The notes under the pieces were generated by a model. That model was not told where the DNA came from. It ran no database searches and saw only the letters and a list, made by a program, of their open reading frames with translations. The translations under genes were made by a program, and so were the position numbers. Shown piece after piece: positions 1 through 9,544 of a DNA stretch of 64,000 bases. The stretch covers positions 126,799,501 through 126,863,500 of the forward strand of contig JASDFA010000010.1 in the NCBI GenBank assembly GCA_035772735.1, given 5' to 3'. Origin of the DNA: Datura wrightii (taxonomy: Eukaryota > Streptophyta > Magnoliopsida > Solanales > Solanaceae). The first letter of the stretch is position 1. Each line of letters opens with the position of its first letter.

Positions 1-387
1 CGTTGGCAGCGTGTCACGCTGCTTGGGAAGCGCGTTGGAGGCCCTTTGTCATGGAGGCCACCTGCCGTGGCACGTTGCCAACGCGCAGGTGGGCTGTTGT
101 GAGCGGCCTGCGTGCCGTGGCACCTTGTCGACGCGCTTGTGGGCTGTTTTGTGCCTCCTCTTTGCCGACGTTCGCGTGTTGATTCCGTTTCCAAGCCTCT
201 ACTTCACCAACTCATGGATTAGTTGCTCAAAAGTCATCAAAACCTACAAAACAAAGGCTAATCATGTTGGTTAGCACATATCTTTACTTTATCTAAAATT
301 ACATGAAAATGTATACGATAACTTAGCTAAACAAGACTAATTTAAGTCATAAAGCCTATCTCGGGCATATATTTTTGCCCGTGATCA
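1..387 (-). mobile_element. Z: truncated LTR of a B-like retrotransposon
   Basis: Read on the minus strand, this begins TGATCACGGGCAAAAATA at 387 and follows the layout of the LTRs of element B at 20294 and 26378. It shares the block with ACCAACATGATTAG near 250-275 and the reading DLEELIYKLVK-like stretch, then GC-rich palindromic units with GTGCCACGG and GTGTCACGC cores. Only the outer part of the LTR is in the window; the rest lies to the left. The bases after it, ATTAT at 388-392, would be one copy of its target duplication. It interrupts the integrase region of T, so it is younger than T. No coding capacity is credible here. Confidence 0.8.
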
Positions 388-396
388 ATTATGAGT

Positions 397-1654
397 GAGG
401 TACATTACGCCCGCTATTCTCTCCACCCAGGCGCGGCGAAAATGTACCACGATATCAAAGAAATCTATTTGTGGCAAGGTATGACGTGGGAAATAGCAGA
501 ATTTGCAGCCCAGTGTCCTAACTGCCAGCAAGTAAAAGCGGAACACTAGAAACTAGGAGGATTGACTCAGGACACAGCTGTGCCTCTTTGGAAGTGGGAA
601 GCAGTAAACATGGACTTTGTAGCAGGATTACCCCGTAGCAGGCATAGACATGATTCAATTTGGGTAATTGTTGACAGACTGACGTAATCAGCTCATTTCT
701 TGCCAGTAAAAGCTACTTTCTCTGCCAAGGATTACGCCGAATTGTATATCAGAGAAATAGTTAGATTACATGGTGTTCTAGTATCTATCATCTCTGATAG
801 AGGAGTACAATTTACAGCTAGATTTTGGCAGTCGTTTGTGAGAGGACTGGGGACGCAGATTAATTTGAGCACAGCGTTCCACCCTCAGACAGATGGACAG
901 GCGGAAGGCACTATTCAGACGCTCGAGGATATGCTACGGGCGTGTGTGTTAGACTTTGGGGGTGGCTGGGATGAGCATTTACCGCTGATTGAGTTTGCTT
1001 ATAACAATAGTTACAACTCAGCTATCCAGATGGTGCCCTTTGAGGCATTGTATGGGTCAAAAATGTAGATCGCCAGTTGGCTGGTTTGAAGTAAGAGAGT
1101 CAGCGCTAATTGGGCCAGATATTATTCATCAGTCAGAGGAGAAGGTAAAGCTCATCAGAGAACGCCTACTGACTGCTCAGAGCCGCTAGAAATTGTACGC
1201 TGATGTGCGGCACAGAAACCTAGAATTTAATGAGAATGACTTGGTATTTTTTAAAGTATCTCCAATGAAAGGGGTGATGAGATTCGGCAAGAAAGGTAAG
1301 CTCAGTCTGAGATTTGTTGGGCCCTATCAGATTTGTCCAAGAATAGGCCAAGTGGCATACGAGTTGAACTTACCTCCAGAATTAGAGTCTATTCATCCAG
1401 TTTTCCACGTATCTATGCTAAGAAAGTACATAGGAGACCCCTCAAGATTTGTTCCAGTTTAGGATATCCAGGTTACGGAATAGCTAGCTTATGAAGAGGT
1501 TCTAGTAGCCATATTAGAAAGGCAGATTGGCATGTTGAGAACTAAAGATATTTCTTCTGTCAAAGTATTATGGTGTAATAGAAACCGAGAAGAGATGAAT
1601 TGGGAAGCAGAGGAAGATATGAAAATCAAATATCCTCACTTGTTGCAAGCCTAG
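397..1654 (+). pseudogene. T: chromovirus integrase and chromodomain (decayed)
   Basis: This is the 3' end of a Ty3/gypsy pol. In order it shows the HHCC zinc finger (HYARYSLH then CPNC, about 403-525), the catalytic core with D in MDFV (about 610), D in SDRG (about 798) and E in QAEG (about 903), a GPY/F motif (GPYQI, about 1320), the linker HPVFHVSMLRKY, and a chromodomain-like tail (YEEVLVAILERQ to NWEAEEDM, about 1490-1620). The tail resembles the Tekay/Del lineage. Integrase would insert the cDNA and the chromodomain would bias the target site. It is broken by stops at about 547, 686, 1187 and 1460 and by a one-base insertion near 1060. The 5' part of pol is missing because Z and the window edge cut it off. 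Confidence 0.9.
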
Positions 1655-1923
1655 TCAGTCAAGAGGTATGTTAGTATTGTTATCATATGAAACGCCTTAT
1701 ATTTTATGTATAAATGAGATAGTCGACTCTAGTCTTTTACGTGATGAATACTATAGTATTGTGTGGAGTACCTGTATTGGACTTTTCTGCATTTCAGGTT
1801 TTTGAGATAGTCCATATTATAGGGGAACTCTGCCGGAATTTTTCTAAAAGTAAGTCGAGTAAGTTGAGACCCCTATAAGTAGAAGTTTACATTCGAGGAC
1901 GAATGTTATTAAGGAGTGGAGGA
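1655..1923 (+). other. T: 3' untranslated spacer and polypurine tract
   Basis: Non-coding stretch between the chromodomain stop and the T 3' LTR. It contains a short dyad, ATTCG-AGGA-CGAAT, at 1891-1904, and then a purine run AAGGAGTGGAGGA at 1911-1923 directly against the LTR. That run is the expected plus-strand primer for reverse transcription. The same arrangement stands next to the LTR of element C at 45477-45505 on the other strand. Nothing else recognisable lies in this interval. Confidence 0.75.
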
Positions 1924-3033
1924 TGTTACACCCCATAAATTCTAGACATGTAGATGCCCTATTCGCATGTTGGTTAAGAGTTTTAGAATTTCATACATGC
2001 TAGAAAAAGGCCAGGGGAAGACCGGACGAACATTGCATCGAACCGCCGAGGGAGAAGCTAGGGCAGAACCCCTCCGCGATGACAACGTGCCACGGAGGGA
2101 GGGCCTCCGCGATGGCGACGTGTCACAGAGGCCCTGTCTAGGACCAAGTATATAAACCGCTCCCCTTCGGTTTTAATCATTTTAATTTCATCATTTCCAG
2201 AGAGTGAACAGAGGAAACAACTGAGAATAGAGGGCACGAAGGTTTCTTTAAAATTTCTATCCGGTTACGCCGTTATATGCTGTCCAAACTCGAAATAATC
2301 TTAGTTAGTGAGGTATTATGCTGAAAGGAGCATTTCTACGAATTTAGTTTCATGAAATTTGGCCGGCGAACCGTCGTCCTATCGAGCCAAGGTAAGTGGA
2401 ATTGCTCCAAATTAGTGTCAATATACTCCTAGCCCTAAAGTGAGTATTTCTCCCTTCTGGACTTCCGAGAAATAGCGAGTTTTTGGTTTTTTTCGATAAG
2501 TCAAAGTTTGGGCTAAATATATATTAGAAGTAGTATTTTCTTCCAGAATATTGATGATTTTAGTTCTAATTGCTATGAATGTGAATACAGTTGGAAGGAA
2601 TAGCTGAATATTGGTCGAGTTACGCCAGTAAACCGGAAAGCCGATAACTGAGGTACGTAAAGCCAGTTCCTTTGGCAAGTTAGTAATCCTAATATAGCAA
2701 ATAGAGTGAATTCTAAAAGAAAGAATCTAGAAGTTGAGTATTGAGTCCAGTATGAATCTAGCAAGCATGTTTTATGTTATTATGCTATATTCAGAATAAA
2801 AAATCAGTAAGTTAGTATCAGACAACCAGATATTATTTCAAATACAGTTAGCTCAGTAACAAAATTAGTTTAATGCAGAAAAGAGATTCAGAATAGAATA
2901 TCAAAACATGGATAGTATTTTCAGATCGAACATGCTTGCTATACGCGATTATTATTTGTTGAGACCTGTTTGTGCTATGAGGGCACCCTTAGAGCGTCCT
3001 CGCCACCCCTGGGTTAATAGCTATGTCGACTCA
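1924..3033 (+). mobile_element. T: 3' LTR, first segment
   Basis: Starts TGTTACACCCC right after the polypurine tract and contains a TATA-like box at 2149-2156 preceded by GC-rich palindromes (GTGCCACGGAGG and GTGTCACAGAGG, 2085-2135). The stretch 2320-2480 aligns by eye with the minus-strand LTR of C at 52200-52340 (shared AGGAGCATTTCTACG and GGAATTGCTCCAAA), so T and C belong to related families. The LTR is broken at 3033 by element A and resumes at 12745. Confidence 0.8.
2149..2156 (+). promoter_or_regulatory. TATA box of the T LTR
   Basis: TATATAAA, about 225 bases into the LTR and just downstream of GC-rich palindromic repeats. This is the usual position of the U3/R promoter of a gypsy LTR. 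Functional use is inferred. Confidence 0.5.
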
Positions 3034-4454
3034 TGATCTTGGGCAAATTTATATGCCCAAGTGATACTCAAAGGTGTCATTTTAGCCTTGTTTATCTATC
3101 AATGTTTATACATTCTCATGTAATTGGTAATAAAATGTGAATTTATACTAACCAACATGATTAGCATTGTTTTACAGGAAAAATGTAATTTCGGGAAGCT
3201 AAAATGCATGTTGGAAGATATCGGGGTTGGACTCAGATATGAGCGAGGGACAAGGCATTGGAAAGCACAAAATAAAGGGGCTCCGCGATGGAGCCGTGTC
3301 ACGCTTCCATCGCAGAGGCCTTCTGCCTGAAAAGGGAATTTTTAGCCTATTTCCAGTGAGGGTTCGCGAAGGGTCCGTGGCACGGTGGCCTGGCTACGCG
3401 TTGCACGCCGTGCCACGTTGGGCCTTATTCCCTGGACCCCCAGTTTCCCGTGAGGGTCCGCGACGGTGGCGTGTCACGGAGGTAGTGCTCCGCGATGCAC
3501 TCCGTGACACGTTGCTTGTTATTCCGGGAAAAATTCCCACTAGTATAAATAGAACACTTAGGTTCATTTTTCAATATTCTGACTTGGTGGAGCAAGAACG
3601 TGGGTTACAGACAGTTGAGGGGACGAAATTATCAGGGTTTTTCTCTCTTTCCTTCTTCTTGTATTCAATTGCTTGTATGTTTAACACTCATTTTAACGAT
3701 GTTTAATCCACAAATGAGTGGCTAATTCATCTTCTTGCTGAGGTTAAGAACACTTGTAATGAAATGTGATTATTGATTCTTTGGTTTTTCATCTTTTCTT
3801 CCATGGTTGTTCTATTGATTCTTGTTCTTACTGCATTAATGTGTGGCCTATGTTAATGTACATCTAAAAAGTCCAGTTTCACTCGAGAGAGCAAGAAATT
3901 GGAAAGTTGTGAATTAATAGGATATGATCCTTTCTTAGTTTGGGAAAATTGAGAATTGATTTACCTTCAGGATAGAAATATACCTGAAAGTCGTATTAGT
4001 CAATTTAGGAATCGGTTTTGTATGGCTAGAACATGATTTGCATTTAATCACAGAAATGTAGGTGGATGGTTCATGATTCTTAAGTGGGGTTAAATACGAG
4101 AGTTTTAATCCCTTGGCAATAATTCTTGACAAGCAACCGAAGGAAAAGGCTAACCAAATTATATCGACAATTAATTTCATTACATGTTCGTTTAACTTCT
4201 GCATGCTCACATTCATAGTTCAGACTCACATTAGATAATTGTTTTGGACTTAGCATAATTATTAGAAATCAAAAATATCAAACTCTTGGTTACACTGTTG
4301 TCTGCATTTTTAGAATTGAAATATAGTACACTTGAGCAGATTGCACTTTATCCCAGTCCCTGTGGGATTGATACTTGGCTTACTTAAGCCACTTTACTAC
4401 TTGTTCGACCACGTGCACTTGCATGTAGTTTTATACCAACCAAACAACCGAACA
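3034..4454 (+). repeat. A: 5' LTR
   Basis: Begins TGATCTTGGGC and ends CCGAACA. U3 holds three GC-rich inverted repeats in a row between about 3280 and 3511. The last pairs CGTGTCACGGAG at 3470-3481 with CTCCGTGACACG at 3500-3511. TATAAATA follows at 3544-3551. Near the 3' end lies TCCC-TGT-GGGA at 4357-4367. The matching 3' LTR differs at only scattered positions by eye. Confidence 0.9.
3470..3551 (+). promoter_or_regulatory. A LTR: U3 palindrome and TATA box
   Basis: A 12-base perfect inverted repeat (CGTGTCACGGAG / CTCCGTGACACG, 18-base spacer) sits 32 bases before TATAAATA. The same pair recurs in the other LTRs of this family and inside the element upstream of ORF2. Spacing to the TATA box suggests a promoter-proximal role. 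This is inference. Confidence 0.55.
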
Positions 4455-4460
4455 AGTTTT

Positions 4461-4478
4461 TGGAGCCGTTGCTGGGGA
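4461..4478 (+). other. A: primer binding site (tRNA-Asp type)
   Basis: TGGAGCCGTTGCTGGGGA starts six bases after the LTR end. It differs at two positions from TGGCGCCGTTGCCGGGGA, the complement of the plant tRNA-Asp 3' end. Element E has the perfect version at 61012-61029. tRNA-Asp priming is known for Athila-type elements. Confidence 0.8.
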
Positions 4479-4585
4479 CTTGGCAATTGGTGAATTTGTC
4501 TTAAGTGTTAATCTAGTATATTTTTATTTTCTTAGTGTTGACAACTTGGTCTTAGCCTGTATTTTGCAGATTTAATCTCTGTTGA

Positions 4586-6034
4586 ACACTGGCAAGAGAC
4601 AAAGAGCTGGTGGACTCGTATTTGGAGCCAGAAAGATTATTTCATCGTTAGCGGAGAAAAGCTCAAGAAAGAAAGCTGCAGTTGCTCAGACAAACAATCA
4701 TGGAGCAACAACAGAATCCACCGGTAGTACTGGCAATGTTAGTGCCCGAAGAAGTATCAGCTCGGCCGGTTCGCAAGTTGGAAATCCCACATGATAATAT
4801 TGTCACATCTAGCATCCGCAAACCTGAGCCAGAAGGGAGGTTCGAACTTAAGCAGAACATGGTGCAATTGTTGCACACGAGCGGGCAGTTTACAGGTCTC
4901 CCTCATGAAGATCCACAGCAGCATCTCCAAAATTTTTTAGAGATAAGTGAAACTTATATCCCCGCTGTAGTGTCATCAGATTACGTCTGGCTTACATTGT
5001 TCCCATTTTCAATATTGGGAGAAGCCAAGAGGTGGTTGAAAGCTGAGCCACCTAATTCTATTTCTACGTGGGATGATCTTGCAAGGAAGTTCTTGATATG
5101 ATTTTTTCCCTCTGGTAAAACAGCAAGACTTAGAAGTCAAATTCTAAGTTTCAAACAGAGAGAAGGAGAGAATCTATATCAGGCTTGGGAGAGATTCAAG
5201 TCCATGTTGCGGGATTGTCCTCATCATCATCAATCCAATGATGTGTTGGTGCACACTTTTATAGAGGGTTTGGAACCCCATACAAAAATATTGCTAGACT
5301 CAGCAGCTGGGGGACAAGCACTTGAGAAAACTTATGAGGAGCTGTATACCTTGTTGAACCGTATTTCATAGGGCAATCCGGAATGGAATGCTGATTCGTC
5401 AAGAGGAGGGACAAGGAAAGCAACAGGAGTTCTAGATGTGGATGGGTTTACAGCTATTGCTGCACAGATAGCTGCTTTACAGAATTAACTCAACACCCAC
5501 TTCAGTAACATGACAATGAACCAGCCTCAAGCCCCAGTTAATGCAGTGCAGTAGATTTGGTGTGAAGTGTGCGGAAGCAGTGAGCACTCAGCTAAGTGTT
5601 GTGGAGCAAATCCTGACTCGGTGAACTTTGTGGGAAATGTACAAAGGAACAACCACCAAAAGTATGGCAATAGCTACAATTCCAATTGGAGGAATCACCC
5701 GAATTTCTCCTGGGGTAGCAACAACCATCAGGGGCAGAGTTCGAGTCAGGGTGTGCAAAGGAACCAAGGAGGGCAGCAGAATTATCAAGCACTATTTAGA
5801 AACAACAATGCACCTCCTCCACCACCATCACCCAGCATTGAGGAGATGTTCAAGACTATGATAGCTAATCAAGCTCAATTGCAGGCTGACTATGTGAAAT
5901 TGGCAACCGAGGTGAAAAACAACCAGTTAGCTACCAAGGCACCTGAATATCAATTTAGGCAATTTGCTGGAGCCCAAAACACCAAACCTAGAGGAGGACT
6001 TCCGAGCGACACAGATCCAACCCCAAGTAGGTGA
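4586..6034 (+). pseudogene. gag: A: gag (broken)
   Basis: Capsid/nucleocapsid polyprotein of the Retrotrans_gag type. The frame opens after a TGA at 4583 as TLARDKELVDSYLEPE and has no ATG until MEQQQNPP at 4700. The capsid core runs from RFELKQNMVQLLHTSGQFTG through LFPFSILGEAKRWLKAEPPNSI. The nucleocapsid has one CCHC-like knuckle (CGSSEHSAKCC, about 5560-5600), then a Gln/Asn-rich stretch and a proline run (about 5810-5830). In-frame stops are at 4649, 5099, 5369, 5486 and 5552, and a one-base deletion near 6018 shifts the frame into the protease. F and E still have Gln codons at several of the stops. Confidence 0.9.
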
Positions 6035-6954
6035 ATGCGGTGACCACAAGGAGTGGTTTGCAGCTGAAAGAGGTGGAACCAAAAAGACCACCTTGACAAT
6101 CGGGAGCAGCAGAAGTCGAGAGGGAGCAAAGTGATGAGAGGGGGAAGACTAAGGAGGCGTAATCAGAAAGACCACCACCCCCGTTCCCTCAACGATTAAA
6201 GAAACACTAGGAGGAGGAGTGTTTCAAGAAATTCATGGAGGTGCTGAAACAGGTACATATTAACTTACCTCTTGTTGATGTTTTGCAGGGAGTGCCGAAA
6301 TATGCCAAGTATATAAAGGACATTGTGGAAAACAAAAGTCGGTTGACTGAGTATGCTACAGTGGCTCTCACGGAGGAGTGCACTTCCCGGATACAAAACC
6401 GACTGCCCACAAAGCTCAAAGACCCTGGGAGCTTTACTATACAAATTACTATTGGGCAGAGTATCCGAGCTCATGGATTGTGTGATTTGGGAGCGAGCAT
6501 TAATTTGATGTCATCATCAGTATTCGAAAACCTGGGTCTAGGGAGTCCTAGACCCACAACAGTGATCTTGCAATTGGCAGATCGGTCCTTAGCCAGACCT
6601 GATGGTATTGTGGAGGACGTTCTGGTGCAAGTTGGCTCCCTGATCTTCTCGGTAGATTTCGTCGTGCTGGATTTTCAACCAGACGTGGAAGTCCCATTTA
6701 TTTTGGGACGTCCTTTCTTGGTGATCGGGAAAGCGCTGATTGATGTAGCTGCGGGGAAGCTAACAATGCGAGCACACGAAAAGGTGGAAGTGTTCGATGT
6801 GTACAAGGCACCCAAGCTCCCGACTGTGTACGAAGAACTCTCGGTGATCAATGTGATTGAACAAGTCAATGATGAGCAGATTAAGGATTCACGAGAGTTA
6901 TTGGGAAAACCACCGGAACGGTGTAAGCACTACTGGGGGGAGGACGGTGGTTGA
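6035..6954 (+). pseudogene. A: retropepsin-like protease region
   Basis: Continues the gag-protease fusion in the -1 frame after the deletion near 6018. Stops are at about 6091, 6163 and 6209, then it is open from 6235 to 6954. The domain shows the conserved lead FMEVLKQVHINLPLVDVLQ, the active-site loop CDLGASINLMSSSVF (about 6481-6525), a middle VDFVVLDF and the flap-side motif FILGRPFL (about 6700). The catalytic triplet is D-L-G in place of D-T/S-G, as in the other copies here and in Athila/Tat-type proteases. It would process Gag. No RT follows it. Confidence 0.85.
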
Positions 6955-6994
6955 GAGAAATCGTCCATCACCCTAGAGGACAACTGAGCTGAAT

Positions 6995-7044
6995 GACGTC
7001 GAGCCGCGACGGTAAACCAGGCGCTGCACGAGAGGCAACCCGTG
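6995..7044 (+). ncRNA. A: tandem hairpin element after gag-protease
   Basis: Two small dyads lie just past the ORF1 stop: CGTCG-agccg-CGACG (6997-7011) and CACGAG-aggcaa-CCCGTG (7027-7044), with GGCGCT between them. The layout is the same in F (32252-32301), E (58434-58483, minus) and the diverged B (24416-24464), where both stems have different but still pairing bases. A's second stem has one A-C mismatch. It is likely a structured RNA element of the retrotransposon transcript. Function is unknown. Confidence 0.6.
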
Positions 7045-7283
7045 AAATTTTTTCTTTGTAAATTGTGAATAGATTTTTCTTTTTCTTTTTCTTGATTAAC
7101 AACAAAATTTTTAGTTTTTATTTTTGTTTTTATTTTATTTAGAGTGAAAACTATAATTCGAACCAATTTCTTGTAGTAGAATGAATTTCAGGTCGAACGG
7201 AGGGAAATTATGCAAGGAATCGCAAAGGAAAATTCGAGGTATGAAAATCAATAAAAAGTGGTAAAACAGTGAGCTAGGGCGAT

Positions 7284-7472
7284 AGCTCCGTGTCACAGAG
7301 GAGGGCCTCCGCGTTACCCTCCGTGACACGTTGAGGTATAAATTCGGAATTTTAAAAATTCCAGAACACCCTCGCGACAGCTCCGTGTCACGGAGGCAGT
7401 GCTCCGCAATGCACTCCGTGACACGTTGTTGTGTATATCACGACGGGTCACACCGGGTCGCCGGGTGACCCG
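7284..7472 (+). promoter_or_regulatory. A: internal palindrome cassette upstream of ORF2
   Basis: Three inverted repeats: CGTGTCACAGAG / CTCCGTGACACG (7289-7330), CGTGTCACGGAG / CTCCGTGACACG (7384-7425) and CGGGTCAC / GTGACCCG (7444-7472). TATAAAT stands at 7337-7343. The second pair is identical to the U3 palindrome of the LTR. It lies about 150-340 bases upstream of the splice donor of the ORF2 leader. An internal promoter is the simplest reading, but is unproven. Confidence 0.45.
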
Positions 7473-7626
7473 CGTGATTTTTCCACTTTTAAACCCCGAA
7501 TCCCCATCAATTTTCCTCATTTCTCACACACTCCGCGACCAAACTACCTAAAACCCCTCCCCCTTCAACGTGACACGGAATAGGCCAAGAAATTCATTGA
7601 GTTTTCTTCAATTCTTCAATTTCAAG

Positions 7627-8318
7627 GTATGTTCTTTGATTCCATCTCATTTCTTATCGATTTTCTTCGATATTGAGCATGTGATGTGAGCTAAGTTTGC
7701 CCTAAGTAGAAATTAAGCATGAATTCAATTGAATTAGTGTTGATGGATGTTCGGAGTATCATGGTGATTGCTTGAACTCGTTAATTGCATAATTTAATCG
7801 AATTTTGTTGATACTATCATATCTAGGGCTTGTTTTTGAATTTGAAGTGGAAAAATGTAGTGAACTTGTGAAATTCATGCCGGGTTGTACATGCTGAGTG
7901 AGATGAGTCGATGTGCTAATTGTTATGATGTTAAAAGACCAACGGATTCTCGGGTTAGGGGAATAGTGAAATTTGCAAGAATTGAGTGAGTTGTATAGGT
8001 TCGTGTAGATAAATTCTTGTTGTTTTCGTTTCTTTGTTTTTCCTTGCTAAGTGCAATGGGATAAAATGTTATCGATGGTAATGATTGTGGTTAGCTGTAC
8101 GAAGTCTAAGTAGTACATAGAATATATACTGTTGAATTCTTCATATGCACTAAGCATGTTTGTATAGTTGGTTGTTTATTTGTGTAAATAAGCATGATCT
8201 TGACGGAATATTGTAATTTTAGCTAAAGACTAAGTGTGGGGTAGCCTAGCTTAACCCGACCTTAGTCGAAGTTGATATTCATTGGGTTAACATTGATCTT
8301 GTCTACTTGGGTTGACAG
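7627..8318 (+). other. A: probable 5'-leader intron of ORF2
   Basis: Donor CAAG|GTATGT at 7626/7627 and acceptor TTGACAG|GTAAA at 8318/8319 enclose 692 AT-rich bases without a long ORF. The ORF2 ATG is six bases after the acceptor. F (32890-33588) and E (57824-57119, minus) have the same borders and similar length. A PPT-like TAAGTGTGGGGTA stands inside at 8231-8243. Confidence 0.55.
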
Positions 8319-8323
8319 GTAAA

Positions 8324-9544
8324 ATGGCAACCAGGCAAGAAAAAGGGAAAGGCGCATCAACATCTGGCACCGGAAGAAAGCGAATCAGATTGGGCACATT
8401 AGTCCCAGCAGCACCAGTGGTTCCACGCGGCCAACGCCGCCAATACGGAACCAGGTGGGTGACGGAAGAGGGGAAGAAGTGGTACGCAAAGCATAAAGAA
8501 AGCAAGTACTTCCCCGAGGAACACATAGCACGGGAACCATTGGTACAAGAGTTCCCTAGGATTTTACACGGGATCGAGGCAGCCGGGCTCAATTTCATCT
8601 TTGAAGAGCCCAAGGAATGCAACCTGCACCTGATTCCGGAATTCTATGCCAATTGGAACCCGACGCTCAGAAGTCACACCATAAAAATCAGAGGGCAAAT
8701 AGTCACCTTTGAGCCCCACCACCTCAATGCTATCATAGGGGCGCGGGACACAGATGCCCACGTGCTTCGACAGCTGAACATCACTCCACTATATGCGGAC
8801 ATCAGACGCACTTTGTGTGGGACCCGATCGACAGCTAGATGGAGCAGACACAAGGAGAGGGGCTACCATCAGACTTTGCCCTATTCACATATGAACAGGG
8901 AAGCCAGAATATGGCAAAAGATCGTCTGTTCCTGCCTAATCTCGGGGGTACATATGACGGATGTAACCCGGGATCGTGTATGCCTGGTGTACGCCCTGAT
9001 GAAAGGGCTGAAGATCAACGTGGGGGCGGTGATTATCTCCGCCATGAAGAGAGCCCAGTTGCATCAGGGGCACATATACTGATTTGGCGGGCTACTCACC
9101 ACATTCTTGAGGGGCTTAGATGTTGAGGAAGAGGCCCTTGATTATATCCCACAGATGGAGCGGCAGGACTTAGATGTCACTAAAACTAAGGCTCCCTACA
9201 CCACCCACGGGCCAGTGCTTACACTAGGCGAGCGACATGCTCGTGATAATCAGTACATGGCTCGCATGTACGGGATGCAGATGCTCCAGCTGAGGATAGG
9301 CGGAAGGCCGGCAACAGAGGAGGAGCTATGGCAGCTCGAGCTGGACTACCCTTTCGGCAAAAATGTCAGGGCTCTATGCCGAGTGGGGCCAGCATTTGTA
9401 GAGCCCACGGATGATGATGTCCCCATGGACGAGGAGACACGTCGGGAGGACTCCGATGTGGAGTCCGATGATGACGATGGGGGTGATTTAGACATGGGAG
9501 ATGAAGTAGCAACACATGATGAAGAAGTGGAGTACTTTGATTGA
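8324..9544 (+). pseudogene. A: ORF2, putative plant transposon protein (one stop)
   Basis: A 406-codon frame starting MATRQEKGKGASTSGTGRKR, broken only by a TGA at 9080-9082 with no shift. Order: a basic Ser/Thr-rich N-terminus, RRQYGTRWVTEEGKKWY, a conserved globular core (about residues 60-290: FYANWNPTLRSHTIKIRGQIVTFEPHHLNAIIGARD, then WSRHKERGYHQ and MTDVTRDRVCLVYALMKGL), and a strongly acidic tail rich in Asp/Glu ending VEYFD. I take it for the putative plant transposon protein domain (I believe PF20167), whose biochemical role is not known. It sits where Athila carries its env-like ORF, but I see no signal peptide or membrane segment. The ATG at 8324 is chosen because it follows the splice acceptor in all three copies. 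Confidence 0.8.

Noticed and set aside
3227..3706. 159-codon frame in the A 5' LTR, repeated at 11517-11996 in the 3' LTR
   Set aside because: It runs through the U3 palindromes and the TATA box, and its counterpart in F is broken. The repetition only reflects that LTRs are copies of each other.
6481..6500. D-L-G protease loop taken as a disabling mutation
   Set aside because: All four elements here have D-L-G, and it is usual for Athila/Tat-type proteases, so it is a lineage trait.
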